54,517 nt of DNA. Origin: Candidatus Alistipes merdigallinarum (GTDB lineage: Bacteria > Bacteroidota > Bacteroidia > Bacteroidales > Rikenellaceae). A program made the position numbers and the translations under genes. A model generated the notes under the pieces. That model searched no databases, was not told the origin of the DNA, and worked only from the letters and a program-made list of their open reading frames with translations. The DNA is taken from positions 1 through 54,517 of the forward strand of contig DWXH01000038.1 of NCBI GenBank assembly GCA_019119305.1, read 5' to 3'. Shown here in pieces: positions 1-11,200 of this stretch. Numbering within the stretch: the stretch's first letter is position 1; each line of letters begins with the position of its first letter.

Positions 1-29
1 TGATTGGATTTTAAAAGATTGCTGCAAAT

Positions 30-63
30 TTTGATCATATTTACAAAATAAATCGTAAATTTG
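30..63 (+). promoter_or_regulatory. Candidate Bacteroidota promoter for the GH20 gene
   Basis: A TAAATTTG box at 56-63 matches the Bacteroidota -7 consensus TAnnTTTG. A TTTG at 30-33 lies 22 bases upstream, slightly more than the usual 19-20. It would place the start of transcription about 20 bases before the ATG at 91. Confidence 0.45.
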
Positions 64-90
64 TCTGCAAACTGTGTAAAATCATAACGT

Positions 91-1746
91 ATGAAGAATC
101 TTTTACTTGCATTTTGTTGTGCGGCAGTGCTTTCTTGCGGATCTTGCGGGAAACGTATCGCAAAGGTCGAATCGATCGATATTGTCCCGAAACCGGTTTC
201 CGTACAAAGTTTGGACGGAGTTTTCGAACTTACTTCGGGAACAAAGATCGTACTCCTCTCGGAGGACTCCTCGTTGGTGTATGCAGCCAATAGCTTAAAC
301 GATATGTTGCAGAGCTCTTTCGGAAAAACGTTGCGTTTCGCATACGCGTCGGAACCGTTGGCTGAAGCTATTAATCTTGGTTTGGGCGATTTGGCTCCCG
401 AAGAGTATACGTTAAGTATTACACCCGAAAAGGTGATGATAACGGGCGGTTCCCCTGCGGGTGTTTTTTATGGGGTACAGACTTTGCGGCAGCTGCTCCC
501 TACGTCAGTTCTGCAGGGAGAAAAAGCGGGCATCATCGAATTGCCGATTGTTGAAATTGCCGATAAACCCCATTTCGCTTATCGGGGGGGGATGCTCGAT
601 GTTTGCCGTCACTTTTTCAGTGTCGATGACGTGAAACGATATATCGACATTTTGGCTATGCATAAGCTGAACCGTTTCCATTGGCATCTGACAGAGGATC
701 AGGGTTGGCGGATCGAGATCAAGAAGTATCCCGAATTGACTGAAGTGGGGGCATGGCGCGATCGTTGCAGCTTGGAACCGCCCGCCGATCCGAATCAGAA
801 AGATTCGATTCCTTATGGAGGTTTCTATACGCAAGAGGAGATCAAAGATGTGATCCGTTATGCGAACGAACGTTTCATTACGATCATTCCTGAGATCGAG
901 ATGCCTGGTCATGCGATGGCGGCATTGGCTTCGTATAATTATCTCGGATGTAAAGGAGAGGGTTACGAGGTGCCTTCGATTTGGGGGGTCAAGTCAGACG
1001 TTTATTGTGCCGGAAAAGATTCGACGTTCCAATTTATCGAAGGTGTTCTGGATGAGGTGATCGAATTGTTCCCGTCGGAGTATATTCATATCGGGGGCGA
1101 CGAGTGTCCGAAAGATCGTTGGAAAGAGTGTCCGCTTTGCCAGCAACGGATCAAAACGGAAAAATTGAAAGATGAGTTCGAATTGCAGAGCTACTTTGTT
1201 AAACGGATCGAAAAGTACCTCAACGACAAGGGACGTAAATTGATCGGTTGGGATGAGATCCTTGAAGGAGGTTTGTCTCAGACGGCTTCGGTTATGTCGT
1301 GGAGAGGCGCTGCCGGAGGTATTGAGGCGGCTAAAAAAGGAAACAACGTGGTGATGACTCCCAATTCGCACTGCTATCTGGACTACTATCAGACCGATAA
1401 GATCGATCAGGAGCCGAAAGCGATCGGCGGTTTCTTGCCGTTGGAAAAGGTCTATTCGCTGGATCCCTATGAAGGGTTGAATGCCGATGAGCAAAAATAT
1501 ATTCTCGGTGTGCAGGGAAACCTCTGGACCGAATTCATCAGTACGCTCGACCATGCTGAATATATGGCTCTTCCGCGGATTGCGGCCATTGCGGAGGTCG
1601 GTTGGTCTTATGACAATAAGGATAATTTCGATGGGTTCAAAAAACGGGTAACCTCGTTGCGCCGTTTGTACGATGCTTCGGGGTACAACTACGGGAAACA
1701 TATTTTTCCAGCCGATAGCACGGCAGTTTCGGTACCCGTGCAGTAG
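91..1746 (+). CDS. Beta-N-acetylhexosaminidase, GH20 lipoprotein
   Basis: A 551-residue glycoside hydrolase family 20 enzyme expected to remove terminal GlcNAc or GalNAc from glycans by substrate-assisted catalysis. The N-terminus is a lipoprotein signal with lipobox VLSC (Cys16), so the enzyme should be anchored to a membrane facing the periplasm or outside. A GH20b-type domain covers roughly residues 28-150. The catalytic barrel starts near 160 and contains HWHLTEDQGWR and HIGGDE, with the Asp337-Glu338 catalytic pair. The length is normal for the family. It stands alone, with its own promoter and terminator. An 8-G run at 584-591 lies inside the coding sequence. Confidence 0.93.
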   Translation: MKNLLLAFCCAAVLSCGSCGKRIAKVESIDIVPKPVSVQSLDGVFELTSGTKIVLLSEDSSLVYAANSLNDMLQSSFGKTLRFAYASEPLAEAINLGLGDLAPEEYTLSITPEKVMITGGSPAGVFYGVQTLRQLLPTSVLQGEKAGIIELPIVEIADKPHFAYRGGMLDVCRHFFSVDDVKRYIDILAMHKLNRFHWHLTEDQGWRIEIKKYPELTEVGAWRDRCSLEPPADPNQKDSIPYGGFYTQEEIKDVIRYANERFITIIPEIEMPGHAMAALASYNYLGCKGEGYEVPSIWGVKSDVYCAGKDSTFQFIEGVLDEVIELFPSEYIHIGGDECPKDRWKECPLCQQRIKTEKLKDEFELQSYFVKRIEKYLNDKGRKLIGWDEILEGGLSQTASVMSWRGAAGGIEAAKKGNNVVMTPNSHCYLDYYQTDKIDQEPKAIGGFLPLEKVYSLDPYEGLNADEQKYILGVQGNLWTEFISTLDHAEYMALPRIAAIAEVGWSYDNKDNFDGFKKRVTSLRRLYDASGYNYGKHIFPADSTAVSVPVQ

Positions 1747-1770
1747 AAACAAAGAGGTAGAGATAAATAA

Positions 1771-1812
1771 AATGGGCGATGTGGAAATTTCCTGCATCGT
1801 CCATTTGTCTTT
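1771..1812 (+). terminator. Terminator of the GH20 gene
   Basis: The arms at 1772-1781 and 1795-1804 pair with one G-T, around a loop that holds the small palindrome GGAAATTTCC. A T-rich stretch follows. The rest of the gap between 1747 and 2089 shows only the mutA promoter region. Confidence 0.7.
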
Positions 1813-2024
1813 TATGAAAGGTTTCCTGTCGGTCTCGGAACGTTATATATGAAAAACGATATATGATGTAGAGGTTTTTATTCAGTATGTAGCGAAGAAG
1901 TGGATGGGTAGGAAACGCAGGGGGAAAAACGCAATCTGCCGGGCCCGAAGTTGTCAGAAATGGCTTCAGGACGATAATTCCTGAAAATATCCTGAAAAAT
2001 TGTCGTTATCATCATAAAAAAATG

Positions 2025-2032
2025 TAACTTTG
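2025..2032 (+). promoter_or_regulatory. -7 promoter box for mutAB
   Basis: TAACTTTG matches TAnnTTTG exactly. A TTG at 2000-2002 is 22 bases upstream, so the -33 element is weak. The predicted leader before the mutA ATG at 2090 is about 50 bases. Confidence 0.5.
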
Positions 2033-2089
2033 TGAAGATCTGACGAAAGTCGGGTCAGGGGAAAACTAAACTTATCAAAACTTAAAACT

Positions 2090-3973
2090 ATGGCGAATAA
2101 GGAGCAAAAATTGTTTGCCGAATTTCCTCCGGTTTCGACCGAAGCGTGGGAAGCGGCGATCAATAAAGACCTTAAAGGTGCCGACTATGAGAAAAAACTG
2201 GTATGGCGGACAGCTGAAGGGTTTAATGTACGTCCGTATTACCGTGCGGAAGATCTCAAGGGCATCGAATATCTCGGTTCGCAGTGCGGTGAGTTCCCGT
2301 ACGTGCGCGGAACGAAGAAGGATAACGATTGGAAAATTGTACAGACACTCGTAGTGGATTCGCCGAAAGCGGCGAATGCTCAAGCTACCGTCCTGTTGAC
2401 CAAGGGTGTAGAATCGATCGGATTTGTAATCAAAGACAAGGCTATCGACCGGAATGCACTCGATACTTTATTGGCCGGAATTTCTTTGAAAAACACGGAG
2501 CTGATCTTCAGCGGCTGTGCGGTAAAGGAGGTCGCCGATCTGTTTATCGACAAGTTGGACCGGGAGGGTATTGATCCCGAAACCGTGAAAGCAAACTTCG
2601 TGATCGATCCGATTATCCGAAAATTGACCTTGAAAGGGAAGGAGCTGTGTAAGGGTGAATGCAAATGTTTCGAGAATCTTTCGTCGCTGGTTTCGCGGGG
2701 AGCCAAGTACAAAAAATTGCGTTTCGTCGGCGTAACGGGAGAGGTTTTCCAAAACAGCGGGTCGACCATTGTGCAGGAACTGGCCTTTACCCTGGCCGTC
2801 GGACATGAATATCTGGTCCGGCTGATGGATCAGGGATTGAGCGTCGATCAGGCTGCTTCGGCGTTGCGATTCTCGATGTCGATCGGATCGAACTACTTCA
2901 TGGAGATCGCCAAATTTCGTGCGGCTCGAATGCTGTGGGCCAATATCGTTTCGGCTTACAACCCGTCGCGTGGATGTGCGGCGAAAATGAAGGTGCATGC
3001 AGTGACCTCACAGTGGAACATGACAGTCTATGATGCCTATGTCAATATGCTGCGCGGGACGACCGAGGCGATGAGTGCGGCGATTGCCGGTGTCTATTCC
3101 ATGGAGGTGCTCCCGTTTGATACGGCGTATGAAAAGCCGACCGACTTTTCGGCACGTATTGCCCGCAACGTACAATTACTGTTGAAAGAGGAGTCGCATT
3201 TTGATCGGGTGACCGATGCGGCAGGTGGCTCTTATTATGTAGAAAATCTGACCAAGTCCATTGCTGAACAGGCATGGAACCTCTTCAAACAGGTGGAGGA
3301 TAAAGGCGGATATATTGCGGCTTTCGAAGCCGGATTCATTCAGGATCAGGTAGAGGCTTCGGCTTCCAAGAAAAATACCAATATTGCTACACGTCGTGAG
3401 ACCTTGCTCGGGACCAACCAATTCCCGAATTTCAACGAAACGGCAGGGGCGGAGATTACCGAAGAGGTCGTTCACGAGAAAAAAGCTGCCTGCGGGTGTG
3501 GATGTTCGAAAGAGGCTGCCGCAGCGGTGAGGCCTTTGGTTCCTTACCGGGGCGCGATGGCATTCGAACAGATGCGGTTGCGTGTCGACCGGAGCGGGAA
3601 AGAACCGAAGGCTTTCATGCTGACAGTCGGTTCACTGGCCTTTGCCCGTGCCCGTGCGCAGTTCTCCTGCAACTTCTTCGCATGCGCAGGAATCCGTGTG
3701 CAGGACAACACCTATTTCCACTCTTTGGAGGAGGGCGTTCGTGCGGCTTTGGACTCGGGTGCAGAGATCGTCGTGATCTGTGCGTCGGATGACGATTATG
3801 CGACGTTGGCTCCCGAAGCGGCTCGGATGATCGGCGATCGGGCGATTTTTGTCGTTGCCGGAGCGCCTGCATGCAAGGAGGAGCTCGAAGCACAAGGAAT
3901 CCGGAATTTCATCAGTGTCCGGAGTAACGTGCTCGAAACGCTTCAATATTATCTTAAAGAACTCGGCATTTAA
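2090..3973 (+). CDS. mutA: Methylmalonyl-CoA mutase small (beta) subunit
   Basis: A 627-residue small subunit of the heterodimeric adenosylcobalamin-dependent mutase that interconverts succinyl-CoA and (R)-methylmalonyl-CoA in the succinate/propionate pathway. It shares the TIM-barrel fold with MutB. Its C-terminal cobalamin-like domain lacks the DxHxxG motif, as is normal for this non-catalytic subunit. An unusual Cys-rich stretch CGCGC (468-472) lies in the linker between barrel and C-terminal domain. The gene is 12 bases upstream of mutB and clearly in one operon with it. Confidence 0.93.
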   Translation: MANKEQKLFAEFPPVSTEAWEAAINKDLKGADYEKKLVWRTAEGFNVRPYYRAEDLKGIEYLGSQCGEFPYVRGTKKDNDWKIVQTLVVDSPKAANAQATVLLTKGVESIGFVIKDKAIDRNALDTLLAGISLKNTELIFSGCAVKEVADLFIDKLDREGIDPETVKANFVIDPIIRKLTLKGKELCKGECKCFENLSSLVSRGAKYKKLRFVGVTGEVFQNSGSTIVQELAFTLAVGHEYLVRLMDQGLSVDQAASALRFSMSIGSNYFMEIAKFRAARMLWANIVSAYNPSRGCAAKMKVHAVTSQWNMTVYDAYVNMLRGTTEAMSAAIAGVYSMEVLPFDTAYEKPTDFSARIARNVQLLLKEESHFDRVTDAAGGSYYVENLTKSIAEQAWNLFKQVEDKGGYIAAFEAGFIQDQVEASASKKNTNIATRRETLLGTNQFPNFNETAGAEITEEVVHEKKAACGCGCSKEAAAAVRPLVPYRGAMAFEQMRLRVDRSGKEPKAFMLTVGSLAFARARAQFSCNFFACAGIRVQDNTYFHSLEEGVRAALDSGAEIVVICASDDDYATLAPEAARMIGDRAIFVVAGAPACKEELEAQGIRNFISVRSNVLETLQYYLKELGI

Positions 3974-3985
3974 ACGGGCAGGATC

Positions 3986-6121
3986 ATGAGAGCAAAATTT
4001 TCAGATTTAAAATATACGGGTGTCGCAGCAAAGTGTTGCGGGGCTCAGGGAAATGCTCCTGAAAAAGATTGGGAGACTCCCGAACATATTCATGTAAAGA
4101 GCGTCTATACGGCTGCGGACCTCGAAAACATGGAGCATTTGAATTATGCAGCCGGTATTGCGCCCTATCTGCGGGGCCCCTACAGTACGATGTACGTGAT
4201 GCGTCCGTGGACGATCCGTCAGTATGCCGGATTCTCTACGGCTGAGGAGTCCAACGCTTTCTACCGTCGTAATCTGGCCTCCGGACAGAAAGGACTTTCG
4301 GTCGCATTTGACTTGGCTACCCACCGGGGGTACGATGCCGATCATCCCCGTGTAGTGGGTGATGTCGGAAAAGCCGGTGTGTCTATCTGCTCGGTCGAGG
4401 ACATGAAGGTGTTGTTCGACGGTATTCCGTTGGATAAGATGTCGGTGTCGATGACGATGAACGGAGCTGTGTTGCCGGTTATGGCTTTCTATATCGTGGC
4501 CGGACTCGAGCAGGGCTGTACGCTCGAACAACTCAGCGGAACGATCCAGAACGATATCCTGAAGGAGTTCATGGTGCGGAATACCTATATTTATCCGCCT
4601 GAATTCTCGATGAGAATCATCGCCGATATTTTTGAATACACGTCGAAAAACATGCCGAAGTTCAATTCGATCTCAATTTCGGGTTACCACATGCAGGAAG
4701 CCGGTGCGACAGCCGATATCGAGTTGGCCTATACGTTGGCCGACGGTCTGGAGTATCTGCGTACGGGTGTGAATGCAGGTATGAGTGTCGATACGTTCGC
4801 TCCGCGTCTGTCGTTCTTCTGGGCGATCGGTATGAACCACTTCATGGAGATTGCCAAGATGCGTGCAGCCCGTCTGTTGTGGGCAAAAATTGTAAAGCAG
4901 TTCGATCCCCAGAATCCGAAATCTCTGGCGTTGCGTACTCACTCGCAGACGTCGGGTTGGTCGTTGACTGAACAGGATCCGTTCAATAACGTGGCCCGTA
5001 CGGCGATCGAGGCGATGGCGGCGGCTTTGGGGCATACGCAGAGTCTGCACACCAATGCACTCGATGAAGCGATCGCTTTGCCGACCGATTTCTCGGCCCG
5101 TATTGCACGGAATACCCAGATCTACATTCAGGAGGAGACGCAGATCACTCGGGAGGTCGATCCGTGGGCCGGTTCCTATTATGTAGAGTCTCTGACCGAC
5201 GAGATTGCGCATAAGGCATGGGATCTGATCCAGGAAGTTGAGAAGCTCGGCGGTATGGCCAAAGCGATCGAGACCGGCATCCCGAAGATGCGTATCGAGG
5301 AGGCAGCGGCGCGGAAGCAGGCCCGTATCGATTCCGGAAACGATACGATCGTGGGAATCAACCGGTATCGTCTGGACAAGGAGGATCCAATCGATATTCT
5401 TGCCGTAGACAATACAGCGGTGCGCGAGGCACAGATCAAACGGTTGAAAGAGCTTCGTGCCAACCGCGACGAAGCTAAAGTACGTGCGGCACTCGATGCC
5501 ATTACCGAGTGTGTCCGAACCAAGAAGGGCAATCTGCTTGAGCTGGCTGTCGAAGCAGCAAAAGCGAGAGCGTCGTTGGGAGAGATTTCCGATGCATGCG
5601 AAGTCGTCGTAGGACGATACAAAGCCGTTATACGTTCAATTTCAGGTGTATATTCGTCAGAGGTGAAAAACGATGAAAATTTTGCCAAAGCCAAACAGAT
5701 GGCAGAGCAATTCGCGAAGAAAGAGGGTCGTCAGCCCCGTATCATGATTGCAAAACTGGGTCAGGACGGACACGACCGTGGCGCGAAGGTGGTTGCTACG
5801 GGTTATGCCGACATCGGTTTCGATGTGGACATGGGTCCGTTGTTCCAAACTCCGGCAGAAGCTGCAAAACAGGCTGTCGAAAATGACGTGCATGTGGTCG
5901 GCGTTTCATCTTTGGCTGCCGGACACAAGACGCTGGTGCCTCAGATTGTCGCCGAACTGGCGAAGTTGGGACGTGAGGATATCGTTGTGATTGTCGGAGG
6001 TGTGATTCCGCACCAGGATTACGACGATCTGTATAAAGCGGGAGCGGCAGCTATCTTCGGTCCCGGAACTCCGATCTCAACGGCTGCAATCAAGATTCTG
6101 GAGATTCTCAATGCAGAGTAG
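3986..6121 (+). CDS. mutB: Methylmalonyl-CoA mutase large (alpha) subunit
   Basis: A 711-residue catalytic subunit of methylmalonyl-CoA mutase. The barrel carries the substrate channel. The C-terminal B12-binding domain has DGHDRG at 594-599, where His596 should be the lower axial ligand of cobalt, followed by the SSLAAGHKT and GGVIP segments typical of the base-off fold. Length and motif order match the family. It follows mutA closely and ends just before a strong terminator, so the operon appears to be only mutAB. No epimerase or MeaB-type chaperone gene is adjacent. Confidence 0.96.
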   Translation: MRAKFSDLKYTGVAAKCCGAQGNAPEKDWETPEHIHVKSVYTAADLENMEHLNYAAGIAPYLRGPYSTMYVMRPWTIRQYAGFSTAEESNAFYRRNLASGQKGLSVAFDLATHRGYDADHPRVVGDVGKAGVSICSVEDMKVLFDGIPLDKMSVSMTMNGAVLPVMAFYIVAGLEQGCTLEQLSGTIQNDILKEFMVRNTYIYPPEFSMRIIADIFEYTSKNMPKFNSISISGYHMQEAGATADIELAYTLADGLEYLRTGVNAGMSVDTFAPRLSFFWAIGMNHFMEIAKMRAARLLWAKIVKQFDPQNPKSLALRTHSQTSGWSLTEQDPFNNVARTAIEAMAAALGHTQSLHTNALDEAIALPTDFSARIARNTQIYIQEETQITREVDPWAGSYYVESLTDEIAHKAWDLIQEVEKLGGMAKAIETGIPKMRIEEAAARKQARIDSGNDTIVGINRYRLDKEDPIDILAVDNTAVREAQIKRLKELRANRDEAKVRAALDAITECVRTKKGNLLELAVEAAKARASLGEISDACEVVVGRYKAVIRSISGVYSSEVKNDENFAKAKQMAEQFAKKEGRQPRIMIAKLGQDGHDRGAKVVATGYADIGFDVDMGPLFQTPAEAAKQAVENDVHVVGVSSLAAGHKTLVPQIVAELAKLGREDIVVIVGGVIPHQDYDDLYKAGAAAIFGPGTPISTAAIKILEILNAE

Positions 6122-6141
6122 CTTCTGTTGGGATGTTAATA

Positions 6142-6183
6142 AGAGATCGGGGTATCCAAAAGGATACCCCGATCTCTATTTTT
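6142..6183 (+). terminator. Strong terminator of mutAB
   Basis: A perfect 16-bp stem (6142-6157 with 6162-6177) closes on an AAAA loop and is followed by ATTTTTA. The remaining bases up to 6391 show no gene that I can support. Confidence 0.93.
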
Positions 6184-6391
6184 AAGAGAAACGCTGTTTA
6201 TTTTTTTGATGGCGATTCCGAAAAAGTGACGGCATCGGTTGTGGATGAATTTGTGAGCATGGAAACTGATGACCGTGATGACGGGGAATCGATCTTCAGT
6301 CTGTCATTTTTTCTTTCTTGCGTCATATAACATATAGAGAGAGCTCTCGCAATGTTTGGCCTCCTGTTGTTCGAAAGAACGATAACGGTTG

Positions 6392-7615
6392 TTATTTTGG
6401 AGACCAGCACGTCAAATGATTGTTTTTTGTTACGATAGCGAATTTGTAAAAACTTTGCGGGTCTTCTGAAATGCCGTATACGAACTCGCAGATTCCGGCT
6501 TTTACCTTGCCGATTTTGATCCATTCGTCCGTCGAACCCTGATTGAATCGATTCGTCTTGGAAACATAGATTGTGGCGGTTGCCTGATCATTCAAACTTT
6601 GCCATTTTAGCGTTATGGAATTGTCGTCCCGAATTGTCTCAATGCCGGCAATATCCGTTTGGCCGATGAACGGAACGCCGTCTTGTTCCCAAAGTGTATG
6701 ATCCGGAAGCTTGAATCCCATGTAGCGGCAGATCGTCGGATTGATATCGACAATCGATAAACAGGGTTCGGCGAAATGGCCGTTTGGCTTTACATTGGTC
6801 GAAATCCAGCAGGTACGTTCACGGTCCGATTGGCCTCCGTGGTGATGCCCGTCATCCCCTCGCCCGTGATCGGTTGTAATGATCACCAGCCACTCTTCAT
6901 CGAAATTCGCTTCTCTGTATTTGACAGCATCCCAGATACGTTTTACCTGTTTGTCCGCTAAAAGGGTGTAGCGGTCGAAAAAGTCACTGTTGCCGTAGAT
7001 GTGGCCTGCATCGTCCGTGTACCACAGATAGACCCAGCTTAAGTCGGGCGCATCGTTGCGAATCCCTTCGGCAGCAGCTTCTGATACAGCTTCGTCGATG
7101 CGGAAAATATGGAGGTCGTCTTTCTCCTTCGGATATTTGTCCGTGTCGAGATCCAGCCCGTCGACCACATAGTCGATTGTCAGGCTGTCGGTTTCGGGTA
7201 GATTTTCTCCGAGCAGGACGGTTCTGTTATCGGTCCAACTCGAATAAAGCGCTGTTTTAAAACCTTTTTTCTGATCTTTAGCGATTCTGAAAATGCTTGG
7301 GTAGTTGTAATTGGGTTTAGGGGCATTATCCCAGACGTTGTGTTTGTTGGCCCATGTCGATGTGAGAACACAGGCATAACCTACGGCCGAGATGGTCGGG
7401 GTTTGATCGTATCGTCCTACGGTTCCGCCGCAGTAGGCCCGGCAGTAGCCTCCGTTGCTGGCAATCTCCTGTATGGTGGGAGGGTTGAGGCGTTCGATCA
7501 TGTCGGCGGGGATACCATCGAGGATAACGAAAACGGTTTTTGGTGTTTTGCCGTACAATCCCATGGTCGAAAGGGTGAATCCGGCAGCGAAAAGCAAAAG
7601 CAGGTATCGTCTCAT
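6392..7615 (-). CDS. Secreted type I phosphodiesterase / alkaline phosphatase superfamily protein
   Basis: A 407-residue protein with an N-terminal signal peptide (about 1-22). It belongs to the nucleotide pyrophosphatase/phosphodiesterase branch of the alkaline phosphatase superfamily. Metal-binding and catalytic landmarks are ILDG (Asp33), a TPTIS segment that should hold the nucleophile, TDDAGH, and [14 protein letters not shown]. The last 90 or so residues look beta-rich and fibronectin-III-like, with ITLKW and ATIYVSKT strands. The substrate cannot be read from sequence; nucleotides, phosphodiesters or phospho-sugars are all possible. It is a single gene, with the HTH gene upstream on the same strand at a distance of 79 bases. 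Confidence 0.82.
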   Translation of the reverse strand: MRRYLLLLFAAGFTLSTMGLYGKTPKTVFVILDGIPADMIERLNPPTIQEIASNGGYCRAYCGGTVGRYDQTPTISAVGYACVLTSTWANKHNVWDNAPKPNYNYPSIFRIAKDQKKGFKTALYSSWTDNRTVLLGENLPETDSLTIDYVVDGLDLDTDKYPKEKDDLHIFRIDEAVSEAAAEGIRNDAPDLSWVYLWYTDDAGHIYGNSDFFDRYTLLADKQVKRIWDAVKYREANFDEEWLVIITTDHGRGDDGHHHGGQSDRERTCWISTNVKPNGHFAEPCLSIVDINPTICRYMGFKLPDHTLWEQDGVPFIGQTDIAGIETIRDDNSITLKWQSLNDQATATIYVSKTNRFNQGSTDEWIKIGKVKAGICEFVYGISEDPQSFYKFAIVTKNNHLTCWSPK

Positions 7616-7694
7616 AGTGCTGAATTAAGGATTATCAATCCCAAAATTAGCAAAAATTCCAAGTATTGTCTTACAAAAATATGCAAAGAAAGAT

Positions 7695-8063
7695 CTATTT
7701 CTCGTTTGAGAGCTGTTCGATTTTTTCTTTAAGTAGTTCGATCTGGTCTTGTTGCAAACGGATGATCGTTTCTTTGGCTTCGAGTAATAAATCTGTTGTT
7801 CTGGAATGTTCGGAGATTCCGGATGCGGTATTCGGAGTGCGAGTAATCTCTCCGCGTCCGAGAATCAGCCAATCCAGGGATATTTCTGGATAAGTGGCGA
7901 TAAATTTCGCCAGTGTATCTTCGGTTATTCCGGTTTTACTCTCTAATGTGCCTCTTGATATACCAGTTTTGCTATAAAAATCTCTTTTGCTAATCGACAT
8001 ATTGTCAATTAGATACAAAATCCTATTCTTGATTGGCGAAATATTTTGTTCTTTTTCTTGCAT
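7695..8063 (-). CDS. Phage-repressor-like HTH regulator
   Basis: A 122-residue small regulator. The N-terminal half holds the HTH (NRILYLIDN, then SKRDFYSKTGISRGTL), followed by SLDWLILGRGE, a segment typical of Bacteroidota CI-like HTH proteins. The C-terminus is a short predicted coiled coil (LLLEAKETIIRLQQDQIELL), probably for oligomerisation. I chose the ATG at 8061-8063 because the frame upstream of it looks non-native; an ATG at 8106-8108 is the alternative. Two copies of TGGCGAAATATTT flank the chosen start and may be its operator. The divergent lipoprotein gene begins 200 bases away. Confidence 0.75.
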   Translation of the reverse strand: MQEKEQNISPIKNRILYLIDNMSISKRDFYSKTGISRGTLESKTGITEDTLAKFIATYPEISLDWLILGRGEITRTPNTASGISEHSRTTDLLLEAKETIIRLQQDQIELLKEKIEQLSNEK

Positions 8064-8080
8064 TGTGGCGAAATATTTCG
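8034..8080. promoter_or_regulatory. Paired palindromic operator candidate
   Basis: TGGCGAAATATTT occurs at 8034-8046 and again at 8066-8078, an offset of 32 bases or about three helical turns. The second copy contains the perfect 12-bp palindrome CGAAATATTTCG (8069-8080); the first differs by one base. The copies sit on either side of the HTH gene's start codon, as expected for autoregulation. Confidence 0.5.
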
Positions 8081-8263
8081 TAACATTGCGCTGTGATAAA
8101 CCTTTCATTAGTCTGATTCTTGAAGAACAAAAATCAGGCCTTGGTATTATGGGTATAAACTGGCTAAAGGTAATAAATTTCAAAGATTATCTAAAGTCTT
8201 TTTTGAAAGAAAAAAGGAGTGAGAAATAGAATTTTTTGTTTCACTTTTTAAAATAATTTTTGT

Positions 8264-11200
8264 ATGAGATGTAATTTTTTTAGGAAAATCTTGGCGCTGT
8301 TCCTTGTCGGGACAATGTTGAGTTATGTCGGATGTAAAAATTATGACGACGACATTGATGCTGTCCGTAAAGACTTGACGGAGAGTACGTCGGCGCTGAC
8401 GTCGCAGTTGACAACGCTGCAAAATGCATTGCAGTCGACTCAACAAACAGCCTCTTCGGCGCTTGATAGAGCACAAGCGGCTAGTAGTGCGGCCGAGTCT
8501 GCAGCCGCTAAGGCGGAAGCAGCAGGAGATGCAGCCGAGTCAGCAGCCGCTAAGGCAGAAGCAGCAGGGAAAGCAGCTGAAGCCGCAGCCGCAGCCGCAG
8601 AAAAAGCGGTAGCCGATGCAAAAGCAGAGGCCATCCAGGAGGCGATCGAAGCATGCGAAAAACTGATTGAGGAGCAAGGAACTTTGAATGACGAGGCGTT
8701 GCAAACAATGTACGATAACTTGCTGACGAAGATTGAAGGTGTCGAGAAGGATTTGGGAGAGGAGCTGAAAGCTTATGCAACGGTAGAGGAGACCAATAAA
8801 TTGACCCAGGCTTTGGAGATCCAGCAAAAAGCTTTGGAGAATTATGAGACCGAACTCGATCAGCTCGGTGTGGATTTGGAGGATTATAAAGCTGAACTCG
8901 ATAAACTCGGGGTGGCTTTAGGAGATAAATTGTCGATTGCAGATCTTAAAGGAAAAGTGGACAAATTGATCGAAGAGTCGTTGAATGGCGGTACAATCGG
9001 AGAAGCATTGGAGAAAGCCGTGAAAGATTTGAACGATGAGCTCGTAAAAAAGATCAATGCCAATGTATCTTCTTTGAACGGGGTGTTCTCGGCCCGTCTG
9101 ACGAGTATTACACTGGTTCCGGATCTTTATGTAGGCGGCGTTCCAACTATCGAGTTCCTGTCGGTTTCTTATAATCCTGTAGTGGGTGTCAATGAAGATG
9201 GGACACTCGATAGAGACATAAAGGCTACGATTGTTTCCGATGAATCGACTACGGCAAAATATCGTTTGAATCCGACGGGTGTTCAGAAAGGCGATATCGA
9301 GCTTCCTTCTTTTGTATCGACTACGGCCGTTACCCGTTCGACCGGAGAGAATACACCGGTCAAAGTGGTCGATTATAACATTGAGAACGGTATCCTGGTC
9401 GTTTCCGCTGCTAAAACGGTAACCGAGTCGCTGAATCTCTCTGGCAATAAGATTTATACCGTATCGTTGAAAGTGCCCATCCAAAAGGATCATCTGTTGG
9501 CGGACGAAACCGAAGCTTATGTCTATTCGGAGTATGCCGGTTTGAGCGAACAGACCATTACTCCATCGATCGCTGCGGCATATGATAATGCTGCTGACGT
9601 GACGGCGTTCATGTGTGACAAGACCGGACACTATCATTTCTACGATTCGATTACTGTATACAATGAGGCGAATATGGGAAAATATATCTCTAAATACCTG
9701 AAGTATACGGAGAAATTCGATTTGTTGAATATGGTGGCGGCATGTTATGAGAAGGATGGAGAGGTGTATGAGCTGACTGCCGATAGGTTATCGAGCTTTG
9801 GTCTCGCTTTCCAGTTTGATCTGGCTTCCGAAGAGTATAAATTGGGAACCAATCAAACCGATCAGCAGAAGTTTGCGGAAATCGATGGTTCGGTGATCTC
9901 GTCGGTTGTACCGGGCGGATATAGCGATAATGCAGCCGCAGTGGATAAGGAGCCGATTGTACGGGTGAGTCTGATCGATACGAATAACGGCAATGCTGTT
10001 GTCGATATGACCTATTTCAAAATCAAGTGGCAGAAGATTACGGTTAATCCCGATCCGATTGATCTCGGTGAATTCGACTTCGGAGAAAAAGCCCTCGGAT
10101 GCGATACGATCAAGAACTTCTTTACGTGGGAAAATATGACGGAGTATGTATATGCCGTACTGAAGGAAAAAGCTGGTATCTCGAAAGAGGAGTTTGATGC
10201 CACTTATGTGCTCAAACAGAATCCTGATGGTACATATGCAGGCCCGAACGATAATGGAGAGCTTGTTCCGAGTCCATCTGATCAAGCTGAAGATGCGTTT
10301 GCCCTGACTTGGGTATTGGATGCGAAAGCGATCGGTACGATTGTTCCGGCTGAATCTAAAGATTACCAGTTTACGGTAACCTATGTCGATCCTGACGGAG
10401 TTAACGGTGATGTGACGATTACGTTCCGTTGTACGGTGTCAATCAATATGTGGCCCAAACTCAATGGATTCTATGAACAATATTGGGTGAATGCCGGTGT
10501 GCTGGCAAATGTATATCCGATTCAGTACAATACGCCGAATGCTCAGTCGACCTGTGTATATGATTATAATCTGATGCAGTTGTTTACTCCTGGTATGTGT
10601 CTGGTTCAGAATCTCCTTCCTTGTGGTACGTGGGATATGCAGTTTGCCGCATCGCAGCCTGTTACAGGATATGCGCCGGCATTCGTGGGTGAACCTGCAG
10701 AAGCTGATGATCCAAGCGGATATCTGTTGAAGAAAGGATTGGATAGCGCAGCGTCGATCACGTTCTCGACGACACCGAATTGGTATGGTCCTGAAGTGGA
10801 TGATGCCGATGCCTTCATCTCTTTGGTGAAGAACGATGCGGGTAAAGGTTTGATCGACAAGGAGGCAACTCTGAAAGTTTGGGCTGATATCAACGGGTAC
10901 AACCGGGTAGAGGTTGGAGCCTTTAATGTAAAATTCGTTGCTCCGTTGAAGATCAATGCCGAGTTGACCGATGCTGAGTTCTACGATCATGTGATCAGCG
11001 GATCGAAGATCGATTGTTCGAAAGCCTTTACGATGACCGACTTCAATAACTATATCGTTGCTGAAGTGACCACAAATACAACGGATGAGAAACAAAAGTA
11101 TGCTGCGGAATTGTGGAAATATTATGAAGTAGAAGGTATCGAATGGGAGACCAAGACGGCCAAGATCGGTATGCGCAAGGATGGTGGAGATATCGTGATC

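Noticed and set aside
6133-6330. Small plus-strand gene after mutB
   Set aside because: It begins upstream of and runs through the mutAB terminator hairpin and has no credible protein features.
8489-8608. CRISPR-like or non-coding repeat
   Set aside because: The repeats are adjacent, in frame and encode an Ala-rich helix, with no spacers.
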